DNA from: Paramecium sonneborni
Lineage: Eukaryota > Ciliophora > Oligohymenophorea > Peniculida > Parameciidae
Assembly: GCA_905182985.1 (NCBI GenBank)
Contig: CAJJDN010000103.1
Coordinates: forward strand, 124,001 to 188,000
DNA length: 64,000 nt
Reading direction: 5' to 3'
A program made the position numbers and the translations under genes. The notes below the pieces were generated by a model. That model was not told where the DNA came from and did no database searches. It saw nothing but the letters and a program-made list of their open reading frames with translations. Positions 22,975-37,200 of the stretch are shown piece by piece. The stretch's first letter is position 1. Each line of letters begins with the position of its first letter.

Positions 22975-25404
22975 TCAGTTGCCTCTATAATCCAATTATT
23001 CTTCTCTACCATTACAACCCTAATGTAGTTATTATTTCCATAAGCTGCTCCTAATTACAATATTTTTTAATTCATTACCATAGTAATTGTTTACTTCAGT
23101 AAATCGTATTTTCTTAAAGGTTTCCCAACCTACTTACAATCTAAAAGGTTGACTTTAATAAAACTGCACATCCTTTACTTTTATTTAATAAATCTCTGGT
23201 CTTAAATCTACAAAATCTATAAAATTATATTGGCTTGTTGGCAAAAAAACATTAAAGAATTAATTATCAATCTAAATCTTACAATTAATAAGTTCTTTGC
23301 ATTCATCAACTATTATTACAGATTATGATTCTCTCTCCAAAATCTTTTTATTATCTTATTTTATCCAAAATTTAGTTGCTGATTGTTATAAATTTATAAT
23401 TACATTTATCTCCTTAAAATTTTATATTTATTGACAAATTTTAATCAATCTTATTCAAAATATACATAGATATTTTTAAATAGTTTTTATTATTTAATAC
23501 TTGATATTATAATCCAAATGTACAATAAACTCTAATTAGTTCATTCTCAAATAAATTTCCTTTTCCTAATAAACATGTTTTCTTCCAAATATCGATCATC
23601 TTTTATGTATATCCAGATCGACTTAATTTTTGTTACATATCCATTATTTGACTATTTTATTTAGATCCTGAATATGAAACACCATATTCTGGTTACTAAG
23701 GATACTTTTATAAATCCTTCAGTTCTTTGTATTATACTTAACTTTATATTTTATTCCTTTAATCTTATCCTTATTCAATACTATTCCCAAAAGTTAACTT
23801 CATTCCTTAAGGTTTCTAAGTATACTAATCTTAATATTATTCTAAAGAATTTTGATTATCTTCTTATTTAACCTATTATTAATAATAATCTTAAGCAAAA
23901 TGATTTTTATGTTATTGTGGTATATTTTATTCAAATTAAGACAATTCAGTTTCAAGTAAAAGAGTATTACTTTGATTAGGTGGTTTTATATATTTTGTCT
24001 AATTCTAATCTTATTAATTATGATAATGCTATTATTCTTGAAATTGATTTTATAATAATTATTAGTCATTTTAATATTATTAAAATTAATTTTGTTCATT
24101 TAAAGTATCATACTCATCATATTAATTGTATTATTATTTAGCTACTTTCTATTTTTCAACATATTTAGATCTATCTTAAAATTTTGATTAATCAAATTAT
24201 TTTTATTATTCTAATTCTTTTTAATAATTAACTTAAGAAACAACTTTTTCTTTTTTCTCAATTTAAGTACTTGTTATATCATTTTATCTTGAAATATCTT
24301 GAGTATCATCATGTCCATTTTATCTTGCTGGAGAAAGAGGTTAAATTTTAGATTTTTAATAAGCATCAGATGGAGTGTAAGTTTTTTTAGTAATTTTACT
24401 AGCCTCAGTTAATACTGAATGTTGAAATTCTAAGAATCCATTTTTTGTTTTATTTCTCTCAAAATGATTAAACTTCAAATTGAAAGTCTTAATGAAATTA
24501 CATAGTAATTCAATCTAATCTTTTTATTATTAACTTAATATTTCAGTTAATTCGTATTCTAATTATTTTAATTTAGCATCACTCTCTTTAAAAGTATCCC
24601 AATAAATCTTTAACACTAAAATCATAATTTTTAGATACTATCTTTTGCCCCATCTGGATCACAATTTTAATCATTAAGCATATCCCATATTGTATCAATC
24701 TACTCATTCATTTCTATTTGTAATTCTTCTAATTAATGTATTCCAGTTTCTCTATTTGATTCTATTTATTATACTTAAGGCTTTTTAATTGGTTAATTTT
24801 CTTAAACAGCCTCTTCTATATCATTAATTTTAGCTATTAATTCTATATTTTCTGTTGGAAAGATTATTCCTTATTGAATCAATCTGTCATATAGTAATTT
24901 AAATTTTGTAGATTTTTTAGTTTAAGTTTCAGGATATTTTTCAGCCAAAAATTTGATTAGTTCCAATATCAAATTAAAGTATTTTATAGCTATCTGTGGA
25001 GCTAATAATAATTATTATTATTACTATCATTTTCAAATCTATAAATCCCTTTATATTCATCATCAGAACCTGGTTGAAACATTACAATTTCTTAGAAGTA
25101 ATTTAAAATTGAGCTATTGCTAGCCAATTTATTTGTTACAGATCCAATTTAATTTGTATAAACTGATTCTCTTATTATCTAAAAGAAACATATTCAATTA
25201 ACTATACCATTAAAATCAGATATTTCTTTAGTAAAATTTCATCACTTTAAAATATTTCATTTGCAAATTAAAGGAAATTTGGAGCAAAATCACTTTTTTT
25301 ATTTCAACAATACTATACTTCTCTTTTTTCAATTTATCTAACACTTTATTTATATTAAGTTAAAAGCCCTAAGGACTTGAAATGCAAAGTTTTATTTCTT
25401 CCAT
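22975..25404 (-). CDS. VHS-GAT-hinge-adaptin-ear protein (GGA-like clathrin adaptor)
   Basis: Five introns (26, 29, 23, 23, 25 nt) leave 768 codons from ATG at 25404. Residues ~1-150 form a VHS-like helical repeat (NDFAPNFLQFANEIFQ, LILMIIRESV, IKYFNLILELIKFLAEKYPE, ending LIQQGIIFP). A GAT-like three-helix block follows (HQLEELQIEMNEQIDTIWDM, LKQLEYELTEILSQQQKDQI). A ~270-residue Gln/Asn-rich hinge leads to a C-terminal fold resembling the alpha/gamma-adaptin ear (NLFENELIRVYCTFGLQYQV, DNQFFNVFLPTSQYNFID). GGA and TOM1 proteins sort ubiquitinated or mannose-6-phosphate cargo at the trans-Golgi and endosomes. GGAs are usually described from animals and fungi, so the ear on this ciliate protein is unusual. 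The ear call rests on pattern similarity. Confidence 0.72.
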
Positions 25405-25448
25405 TCAAACTTTTTATATTATATATAATTCTGTTATGAAAATATTTA

Positions 25449-26205
25449 TCAATTTTTTCTGTTAAATAGGTTATCTTTGATAAGTTCTGCCATTTTCAAA
25501 AATAATAATATAATATCCCAATATATAGTCACACTTCCACTCACATCATCTGCTGCACTTATATCATAAGAATCATCAGAACTAAATAAATGATATAAAA
25601 TAATAAAAACTTCAAATTTGTGTAAGTATCATAAAGCAATAAAAATGCAATTAAAAAGGATGATAAAGAAATAATCATTATCCAGAATAATGAGATTTTA
25701 GAAAAGATAGTAAACATCTCAAATACAATTAATATTCCTGCAGATAAAAAAAGAACAGCTCCAGAATAAGTTATCTTTCTTCTAACAGTTGAAGAATACA
25801 AAAATAAAAAGAATATTACACCTAAAATATATATGTTTTTTTGATACTTGCAAAATTCACAAAAATCATTAATCCAATTTATGAATTACCAAATGCTACT
25901 AAGCAACCACACAATGATGCCAAAGAAATAGTAAATAAAATAAAACATAACCAATTCATTGGAGCAGTTTTTAATTAATTCCTATATATAAATGTCAATG
26001 TTGCTATTACTATACAAACACCTAAACTTAACCAAAATATCCACATCTATTTTTCTAAAAAATTATCTAAATTAGGTAATGAATGCACAATCCATGCATA
26101 AATACCTAAATTATTATTTAGAAATACAAACAATAATTAACTGTAAGAATAATTTTGAAAATAGATTTCTTGCATAAATAACTCTGCTATTGAAGGATCG
26201 ATCAT
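25449..26205 (-). CDS. Lifeguard/BI-1-type (TMBIM) membrane protein
   Basis: Two introns (26 and 29 nt) leave 234 codons. Seven hydrophobic helices are visible, with family hallmarks near the end: AFLLLYDTYTN and, after the last intron, YDISAADDVSGSVTIYWDII. Members act in ER/Golgi membranes in calcium leak and stress protection. A paralog at 60646-61457 shares sequence and the intron before the last exon. This gene sits 44 bp upstream of the GGA-like start on the same strand. Confidence 0.8.
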
Positions 26206-26318
26206 AATTATTTGATACTTCTGTTGCTTATCCTGATTTATTTCTATTAGAAAGACGAGGATCCCCTTATTTAATAGAGCTTTCAAATAACATAATAATT
26301 TTTAACAATAAATAATTA

Positions 26319-28081
26319 TCAAACTCTTTCATAAAATAAAATATATGCTTAATTACTAAGAGCTTATTTAAGAGATACCTCCTTAAAATTACTATCACTA
26401 AAATAAAACCAATGATCTTAATTATTTTCTTTATGTTTCACATAAGATACATAATGTCCTCCTGTCATAGTTCCTTAATGTACAACAACTCCGTATAATT
26501 AATATTGAAATTTCTATGATTTGATTTCTTCAACAGTTTAACTTGGTTCTCCTTTTAAAATAGTATAATCCTCTAAATAAATAGTTTCTGGAATTTCTAC
26601 TTATTCTGTTACCTTTTCAAATCTTCCTGCTGATTTTTATTGAAATCTTTTCAAAATTATTGTTGCCACTTGTGGTAAATCATAAAAAAAAAACTTTCTT
26701 AATGCTCTACCTGATTTTTTACCTTATTTAGCGCATTATTCACACTTAAAATAATTATTCTTTTAATTTAACTCTTCATATTCAGTAAAAGCATCTAAAC
26801 AATCTATCACACTTAAATTATATTATTTTTATTAATCAATCTTTGGTGGATTATTATTTTTTTAAACTAAAATTGAATTGTGTAAATAAGGAACAATAAC
26901 ATCCTTCAATTCCTCATTTGTAATTTCTGAATATTCTTATTCAAACCTTTAATTTATTAATCCTTTAGACTTTCTTATTTATACTGTATAATCAAGACAA
27001 AAATCAAACGTTCTACTAATAAAACCACAGTCTAAACATTCCACTAAATAAATCAGTATAAATGTTACAGTAATTGCATAAATAACTTCCAAATATATTT
27101 TCAACAATAGTTCTTTTAGGTTTACCATTTGTTTTAGTTTTATTAATTCTACCAATATTTGTGTTTTCTTCTCCAGTAGATAAAGCATCTAATAAACATC
27201 TAAGTAATTCTGAAGCATCTTATTAAGCCATAGATCTAAATCTTCCTTACCTATTCATTATAATATCAATAATCTTACACAACTTATATTGATTTAAATA
27301 AATCGATTGGATCAACTAGTCCCTTACTCTTTCTACTATTAAGCAAGAAATTCTAATAAATTTAATTTATTGATTATTTTGAACTCTTTGGTCTCACTTA
27401 TTATTTTATTTATTTATTAGTTTCAACTGTTGTCCAATCATCATCTTCATCATTTTATATATTGCTATTATTCGAAGATGAAAAATTAAATTTCTTATAA
27501 TCCAAATAAAATTAATTTAAACTCTCTGTTGCATTTAAACATTACATAACAGAATTAAAAAAACAAGTATTTCCTAAATTTCTCAATCCAAACACTTACT
27601 TTGGAGTATAATTTAATTGTTATGTTATTTATTGTTTAATCTCTTAATTTGAAGGTTATTATTATTAAATCTGCTAGAATTATTAAATACTTTAGATTGG
27701 TTTGTTTTACTTCAATTTTTTGAATAAAAGATTTTTCATGTTATCAATAAATTTATTAATTTTTTCTTTCTAAGCCTTATTATCAGTTTCCTCTACGATT
27801 GTTTCTAAATCATTATCACAATTATAACACCATATAGAAAATGAATTATTATTTATAGATATAGGATGATTTGTTTATTAATTATGTTTTAATGAACATT
27901 AATTATTACTATTTCTACTGCATCCAAAAAATCCACATTCTATACACAACCATTTTTCAACATCACTTTCACATTTTTATTACTTAGCATTATCACAATT
28001 TGTAAAATTAGTCTTGATCAAATTACCAATTTATTCAAGTTTGTATTTAGTAAAATGATTACATGAAGCTTATTTTTACAT
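26319..28081 (-). CDS. Ubiquitin-specific protease with zf-UBP domain (USP16/45-like)
   Basis: Two introns (25 and 28 nt) leave 570 codons. The N-terminus is a zf-UBP ubiquitin-tail-binding domain (SCNHFTKYKLEQIGNL, EKWLCIECGFFGCSR, IWCYNCDNDL). The catalytic domain has the Cys box GLRNLGNTCFFNSVMQCL, a zinc-binding finger (LECLDCGFISRTFDFCLDYT, CEQC) and the His box GGHYVSYVKH, ending YILFYERV. All catalytic landmarks are present, so it should remove ubiquitin from proteins. It is divergent from the HECT ligase gene with only 179 bp between start codons. Confidence 0.9.
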
Positions 28082-28260
28082 GAATTAAATTATTAATTAA
28101 AGAATTAGCTTCTCTATTGTTTTTAATAATACTATCAATTTTTCTCTAAATTTATTGATTTTGTGAATAAATTTATCAACATAACTCTGTAAGAATTCAT
28201 TAGATAGCAAGGGATTATTAAATTAAATTTTTTAGATACTTAAATCATAAATAAATAAAA
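28082..28260. promoter_or_regulatory. Shared spacer between USP and HECT E3 genes
   Basis: The 179 bp between the outward start codons are AT-rich and presumably drive both genes. Position is the only evidence. Confidence 0.4.
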
Positions 28261-31200
28261 ATGGAATTTTTAGAGAGTAAAAATGAATTTTTTGTAAGCT
28301 TTATTCTTTAATCTAGAAACCAAAACTCATTTAAGAAATGAAAAGAAAGAAAATAAAGTAATAGCGTTCTAGTCCTAATTGGGAAGTAATTGAATAAGTT
28401 ATTAACAACATCTAATAAAAAACATCCACAATCCATACAATAAAGACTCTAAATAATGATTTGCTTAAAGCTTTAACGTTTTAAGATCTATGTGGATCAG
28501 ATATAGCTTATCATTTAATAATAAATAATCAAGAAGAGTTATTAATTGAAATATTAGTATAAGTTGAATAAATTTTTACTTCGGATTTCAATTAAGTCAT
28601 TCAATCTGTTCTGAAAGGAATTTTGTTGATAAAAAAAGAAATTAATCATAAAAAGTTATTGGTATTTATAAAATAACTAACTCAATTATTAAATCCTAGA
28701 CGTGAAACAGAAAAAGCTTAAAGTATCATATTAATATAATATTTTAAGCATTTTAATTTAATTTTGATATAGTAATAAGTTCAAGATTTAATTATCTCAA
28801 GAATTTTTGGGATTTAAAATTATTGTTAAATATTTATAAGTTGCTTGGAAATTTTTAAGTTGAAATAGCTAAACTAAAAAACTTAAAGAAAGATCTATTC
28901 ATTAAATATATTATTAATTCACATCACTAGGAACAAATTTAATTCAATCATTTAAAAATTGAAAAATATTTTTAAACAGATTCCTATAATTACATGTAAC
29001 AATTAATAATTTATTCAATAGTAAATTGATACACCTAAAGCATTGGGATCTGCTTTTCAAATTAAATCCTTCTTCATTTTTTGTACCTCTCTAGGATGGA
29101 TTTTCTATTTATATGAGATTATTAAAATCTGCCCCTTTTGATTATTTACTAGACTTTCATCAAATAAATAAATAATTAATTTCAGACAATCTAAATACAT
29201 AACATAAGGGTAATTATAATATTTTGCATTGCATATCTGAAAATTATAATTCTTTTAATGAGCAATTCTTATCACATTTATAGTAATTGAATTTAGATCA
29301 TCTTAAAACATAGGCATATTTTGATTAAATACCTGTAGTATTATATTTAAAGAAATAAAAATCTATTAATCAGAATTTTTTAAATTATCTTTTGGCTGGT
29401 GTTTAAGATTAAAATAATTAATAATATGAAGGTTTATAATTATTAATTTAAATATATGCAAGAATAATATTTTAATAACAAAAAGATAAAACTAAATTCC
29501 TTGAAAAAAGAATTGTTAAAAAGAGTAGAAATAAAAAAATAAAATACAACTACAGACTTAAAAATTATAAAAAAATTAAATCAAAATATAAATTGAGCAA
29601 AAAATAGAGCAATGAAAATGTATAATTCAAAACATAATTAAATTAATTTTCAAATGACATTAAGACTTGTGCTTAAAATATTTATGAAAATATGGCTGCT
29701 GTGCATAAAATATTAAATTTAAAAGGAATTAATTTAGACTTTCATATCACATAATACAGTTTCTCATTATGTCATTTTGATTATAATATATTTAAACTGG
29801 ATTAACCATTAATCTTGTTTAATAATGATTCCAAATTGTTAGATTAATTTTTAGTCTATCTTAATAATGATTTTTGCTCAAATATTGATTAATAAATTGT
29901 TCAAGCTATAGAAACTTTATTAAAAGATCAAAAATTAACAATTTCAATAGATGATTTAATAGTCTAAAGAAAAATTATTATTTTGAATGCTTTATTATAG
30001 TAGAATAGAACAGAAGAAGAATCTTAAAAAATAAAAAGTTAAATCATGAATTTATTGGAAAATAATTAAAATAGATTTAAAAAACCTTTCTGTAGCTTTT
30101 CTAATTATAAAGTATTCTAGGATTATTTAATATGTAATAATCTAATTACTTTTGAGGCATATTAGGTTGAAGATGCATATGATTCAGTTATAAATCTTCT
30201 AAAATTAAAACATGAAAATGAAATCAATATTTTGGGTTTAGCTTAACAAGTTTAAAGAGTAGAATAGTATCCAAGTTTGCATAATTTACTTTAGATATGT
30301 TTTTAATAAAAGAAATTAAATAAACTTAACATTTATTACAAATGGGAAAGTTAAGAAGATTTCCTTGATGATTTCTTTCGATAGAGTTCACTTAAAAATA
30401 GTTTAATCAGAACTCCTTAAGGAATAGAACTTCTTTTTTAAACCATTAATAGAAGATTACACATTTATTTGCTTAAGAGTATTCTTTATAACTTCTAAGA
30501 AGAATGCATTGTTAAATTCTTTTAATTATTTTATAAAATTGAATCAAAAAATACCTATAAAAAAGAAAAAAGACATTTTAATTTAATAGTATGTCAAGTG
30601 ACTTAATAATAATTAGGATTGTTATTTTATTATTAATTATAAGGAATAAGAGTGCAGTTTAATTTAAGATAAAAAAAGAAACTTAACTTAAAAGCAACTA
30701 CTATTTAAGAAGAAGTTATTTTATAATAAATTTATGAAAATAAAAATTTTTTATAAGTTTTAGTTTCAAATGATAAATATTCAGAATTTTTATAAGTGAG
30801 TTTGAAATTTTATCCTTTATTTTAAAAAGGAGATAATCTTGATTATGTATTGGAAGCCTTAAATTAAGAAGCTTATAAAAATTTGGCAATTTTGGAATAA
30901 TGGATTTTTGAGAGATTTGCTAATTGCTAAAATTACAATAAATATAAATAAACTATGTTTATTTTTTTAAGAAATTATAGTTTTTTAATATATGGGGTTT
31001 TTGGAAAGGAAGCTATGAATATTGATAGAGTAAAATTTAATAGATAAATATAAAACTATTGTGGTATATTTGAAAGATAAATCAAACTTTAATAGAGTTT
31101 AAATCATCCTACATTTTTTAACTTTGATGCTCATAAAAAATTTGCAAGATTCTTTATTATTTATATGAATGAAGAAAATACTCATAAATTTAATGAGTTC

Positions 31201-34200
31201 CTCAAATTATTCTTTAATTCTTATAAATCATCATTTATGATAAAATATATTCGAAATTGTGAAAAAGCATTTATACCAGAATTATTGAGTTTTCATAATA
31301 AAAAAAAATTTTTTGATATACTTGCTCATTGGGATTTAATTACAAAAGATGAATCTGAAATAAAATTAATTATTGAAAGATTCAGAAACTTATAAAATGA
31401 TGAAGAAGACTGTTTTGGAATCTATGTATATCAATATATTGTTAATTATTATCTAATTAATTTTGATGATATAAAATTTATAGAACCTTATTTTAAAAAA
31501 ACTCAATTCTAAAATTATTAAATGGAAAAATTATTTTTAAAATTATTAAAAACTAATTAAATTAGAAAAATAGAATTTATCTTATTAAATTCAAACATCA
31601 AATAGAAACGTTATTCAAAAAGATTAATTGATTAAAATGAAAATTATTTAAGAGCTTTAAGATTGCATTGGAGTTTAGCATTAACAACCAATTAATTTAA
31701 AGATTTAGTTTAAAATAATGTAATCTAAGATGAAGTAAAAGAATAAGTTCTTGAAATGTTAACTAATTCTGGACATTTTGAAAAATTAGAAATTGTTTCT
31801 GATTGGATTGTTAATAATGATAAATTAATAGAATTAACTTCTATAGCATGTTCGCTTCTTATTAAAGAATATATTTGGTAAAATAAAAAATTTATTTCTT
31901 TATCAATTCCAACATTTACATATCAGAAAACTTAAATGAATAACACTTTAAGTAAAGAATCTAATAGCTCTATTGAAACTCCCTACTTATTCACTAATCG
32001 GATGAAAACTGCTAAGGTTTTATATAATTTATTAGATTAAAGAGATATTGATTTAAGAAATTATGATTAAAATTATATTTTATTCTAAATTCTTTTCCCA
32101 AATACAAAATGGACTTTTGATGATTAAAATTGTTCCTTGGTTACTAAATTTTTGAAAACAATGAAATTGAATTTATTGAAAGATAATTGGAAATGTTATA
32201 TGGAGATAATAGTAAAAAATGCAAAATTTTATTTTGAAGTTGAATATGATTTTTTAACTGTTAGACATAGTAAATATACTGAATCATGGAATTATTAAAA
32301 AAATTTAATTGATATGTTGGTACCCATCTATTAAAATATTTCTAAAGATAGTCCAACTACAATTTATTTAAAATAAATTTAATCCATGTTTAATCAAACT
32401 AGTAAGTAAAAAATTAAATTATATAATTTTTCAAAAGAACTTTAAAATGTGTTTGAAGATATATAATTAGATTTTTAAAATATAAATTAAAGATAAGCTA
32501 ATATTTATTATGGACTTCCATTCGAAATTGCAACATTTAACGAATTAGATTTATTTTTAGCTTTAATGGGCAGATAATAATATTCAATTATTAAAATACT
32601 CAATAATCCAAACATTCATATTGCAACTCTAGTAAATAAATTTCATATTATTTAATATCTAATTAAACATGGATATGAAAATACAGTTATTGAAGTTTTA
32701 AAACTATTATCTTCAGATGAAATTAATGAATCTTAATTCTTTCATAATGGTTTACCTCTACTTACATATATTGTTTTTAAAAAATGGTATAAATTATATC
32801 AATTTGCATCATAACATTTAAATAATTAATGGACTTTAAAGCCAAAGATTCTTGAATCAACCTTTAATGGTTAAACTAAAGAATTAACCATACATCAATT
32901 TGCTTTATTAAATTAATTTTATGTATATAATGAATTACCTATAGAGAAAAAATTCATTTTAAGAACAAGTTAATTTTTAATACCTAATGCTCATAATATT
33001 TAACTCAAAGCCTATAGGATTTATTCAATACTTAAAATCTTATTTAATAAAATGTCGTTAAGAAAACTTGAAATTATTAGTTTATAATATCTATCTCTTA
33101 AAGATGAGACTTCAAATAGTTTGGAATTTTTGATGAAGAAATTTGGTAAAAACCTATTCATCGAAAATTTATTTTTATCAATTTATGATAATACTAAAAA
33201 TTAAAAAAAAGAGCTTGTATTAGATTTAATGAATGAACTAGGACTTAGTTGTTCAACATCTTTAGAATAATTTAATTAAGTTTAATTGGAATACCTATTT
33301 AAATAAATATATAATAAACAAGGTCATTATCATATTTTAATGGATTAAATTTTAAGATTAGCTCCAAATTCATTTATTAATAATGAAATTTTGGATTCTC
33401 CTAATTTAGCTTTAATTGTTGCATAACATGGAAAATTTGAAGCTTTGTAAAATTTAGTTTCAATTTAAGATTTTGGTCAAAATTATACAAGACTTGTATC
33501 ATCTCATTTTATTAGAATTATATTGATGATAAAATATGGTTAAAATTATGATCCATTAATTGATCCTAATCAAATAGATAATATTCATATGAAATACTAT
33601 GTAAATGCATTAGATTAAATTGAATCTGGATAATAAGGTTCTATTAGTATTTAATTTATGAATTAACTTGTACCAATGTTACATGTTGAAAATTCATCAA
33701 TCTAATATATTGATCAATTTTTTGTATAATTAAAATCAGAAAATAATTAAATTAAAAAAGCATTTAAAATAATAATCAAATTGAAAGAATTAAATTATGA
33801 ACTTGAATAAATAGAATTGAAAGCAATAGCTAAATCTGATTATCTAGTAAAATAATTTAAATTTTAATTTGGAGATAAATTTAATCTTGTTTAAAATGGA
33901 GAATCTTCAATAATTGTAATCCCCTTTAATTATTAAGAAGATGAACTTTAAGAATTTTTAAATATTTTACCATGCTTTTTCAAAGAATAATATTAAAATG
34001 CAATTTTGAAGAAAGCATTTTAAAAGAAAGGATTATATAAAAAGAAAAAATAAATTGATATCAAATTTGAAGAAAACAATTTGTCTACATTATATAATGA
34101 TTTGAGATATTTAATTCCACTATTATTAGAACAAAAAAATCCTGTTGATGAACTTGATTATAAGAATTAATATTAAATAAAAGGATGGTAATAACTCTCA

Positions 34201-37200
34201 AAAAAAGATCATGATGAAAACTGTTTTGTCTATACACAAACTGTTTAATTTACATAATCATGGGCATAAACTATATTTAATTAAGAACCTCAAAAATCAG
34301 AATACTTTAAAAAATATCCAAATCTTATATTAGTTTTCTTTAATGAAAAAGCAATATTTAATTAAGTTGAAATACAAGCCTAATTAACTCATTCTTTAAA
34401 ATAGATTATATTTCTTTCAACTTAAAGTTTAGATTTTAAAGGAAAAATAGAATTAGAATCATTTATGTAAGTTTTTTTCTTTAACAAACAAATTTACTCT
34501 ATTTTTGATAATTGGTACAATCTAATTAATTCAATTTCAAATTATTAAACATTAATAAATACTTTATAACATATATTATCCTTTATTTGTTAAATTAAAG
34601 AGTTATATGAATTAGAATCGGAAAATTAAATTATAATAAAATTTTAATAAAGTACAAATGAAGGAATTTCACCTAAAAATAATTATTTAGATGATTACTT
34701 TTACTTTTGTAAACCTTCTATATTTTTTGAAACAAATAAATTGATAATTAATATTCCTGTAAGTTAAAATGGTCAAAAAGTAGAGGTTGAAAATTATTTA
34801 GATCAAATTTTTAATTTGAATGATTTAGATTAATTTGTCAAAGAATAGTTTTCTTTACAAGATAGTTTAGATGCTTTGATTTATAGATATTAATTATAAA
34901 AGAGTGCAAAAGAGGCTTGTGAAAAATTTAGAAAATCAAATAATTTTGATATTTTTATTTAATTTGATTAAAATGAGTTAAAATAATAAATAGAATCACT
35001 TAATTATGAATAGCAATCAGATTATCTTAGTAAATTCAAAACGTATTTTTAATATACTTTAGATCTAGATTTACAAAATTTAATAACTGGTAACAGATTC
35101 TAATAATTTTATAAAGAGAGTTTATGTTCAGGAAAATATTTTTAGAAACCATTAGATATTGGAAATTTCTCTTAATATAATATTAATTCATTAAAGAATA
35201 GTTTTGGTATAGTATTAAATAAAGAACAATTTTTTGAAAATGTTTCAAAGAAAAGAATTTATCATGTATTTTATACAAAGAAAAATAGAAATTATGCAGT
35301 ATTTTGCTAATATATTAAATCATCAAAGAATAGAAATTATTTCATTTAACTTGATAAATAAAAACTAAAGAAAAGGTATAATAGGAAAGCTAATTTATAA
35401 ATAAAAAGTGAATATATAAAAGGAGCAATTTATTATACTTACGAATACAAGACTTTAATTCCATAACAAAACTAAAAATTAATACTTATAGACAATGAAG
35501 GACATTATTATTTAAATTAAGATTTAAATTTTGCAAGTTAAATATAAGAACATACAACATTATCTGATAATATAAAAGTTACAAGATTATGTTTTAATCT
35601 TTCATTTTAGAGATAAAACATTGGATAAAATATTCTATATTTTAATTAAGTTGATTTTAGATTAAAAGATTATTTAGAAACATCTGCTGTTGAATCAGAT
35701 AAATCTTATGGATTGAAAAGATTAAAGATGGATAAATCTGTAATAAAAATAGATCCTTAATTAGCAGAATATGATAGACATTGTGAAGAATCAACTAATA
35801 AGAATAAAGAATAAATCAATAGAAAATAAAATAGAATGTTTTTAACTATTTTATCGTATGCTTCTGACAAAGTTGAAACACAATTATAATATGATATTCC
35901 TAATGAAAATACAAAATTAAAAGAAGAAAATTAGGATTTATTAACAGAATATTGTAAATAATATAGAAAACAATAATATTAATCTCGTGCTGGAGAATCA
36001 AGATAGGATAAAATACACTTTTATGATAGCTTAAATGATCCTATAAAGGATTAAAAAATAATTAATCAAATAAAATGTTATATATAACATGAAAAATTTG
36101 ATGAAATAGTTCATTATCCAAATATTACTTATGATAATGGTATAATTTTAAATTGGATTCCTTATATTAAAGGATAATATAAGATATTTGTTAATGGTTA
36201 AAAAATGAATTTTAAATTTGCTGTAATAGCATCAAAGGAAGTTTCTTATTAGAAATACAAATTAATAAAAGATGTATAAGAATTTGAATATTTTGTTGAG
36301 TAAGTTATATAATTTGAATTATTTGATAACTTTAATAATTTAATTACAAAATCAGATGAATTACCATCTACTTTATCTGTAAAAGTCGTTAATTTAGATG
36401 TAAGTGTTAAATAAAGATCTGATTATAATGATAGTAGTTGTTAATTATTTATTTAGTTTTGCAATTTTTCTAAACCTAATGAAAAAGAAGATGAATGTAA
36501 ATTAGAGATAAATTTAAATGATGAGACTATTATATAAGGTAAATTAGTCTAGATAAAACCATAACCATTAACACAAAAGAGAATTGATAAATTTGCATCT
36601 AAATTTACCTATAGAAGTTCAATTTAGTTTTTAATAATCAGAGCAAACTTCCTAAACTCATTAGCATAAATGGATAATCATAAAGGTTAAAAAGTTATAA
36701 AGATAAATTTCCTTTAAGAAATTGCAAATGATTAAGGAGGACCTTCTAGAGAGTTCTTTTGTTTATTGGGAAAATAACTTAAGGATCCAGAAAATAATTT
36801 ATTCAAAACAACTCCTAATCATGGATACTATTATCTTAGTGATGGTATATTATAAGTTAATGAATCAATATCATATGCTATTGGAATGTTGATTGCTTAT
36901 GGAATTGCAAATAAATTAAAACTTGGAATTTCATTTGCATTACCTTTTTGGAAAATTATATGTGAATTACCTATAGAATTTTCTGATTTAAGTTATGTTG
37001 TTGAACCTTAAATTTATTAAAGTTATCTTTATTTAAAAAATTTAAGTGAAGATGTATTACTTTAATAAGAAATTTATTTTGTTAATCAATCAGATGAAAC
37101 TTAATTATGTTTTGATGGTAAATCAAAAAAAGTTGATTGTAATAATTTAGATGAATATTTACTCTTATCTGCTAGATATTTAATTTATTAAAAGTATGAA

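Noticed and set aside
22318..23871. Plus-strand hydrophobic frames
   Set aside because: They are antisense to the polytopic membrane protein and to the hinge and ear of the GGA-like protein.
24361..24500. EF-hand-like segment (NHFERNKTKNGFLEF) in the GGA-like protein
   Set aside because: Only one loop with poor calcium ligands; it fits better as the end of the GAT-like helical region.
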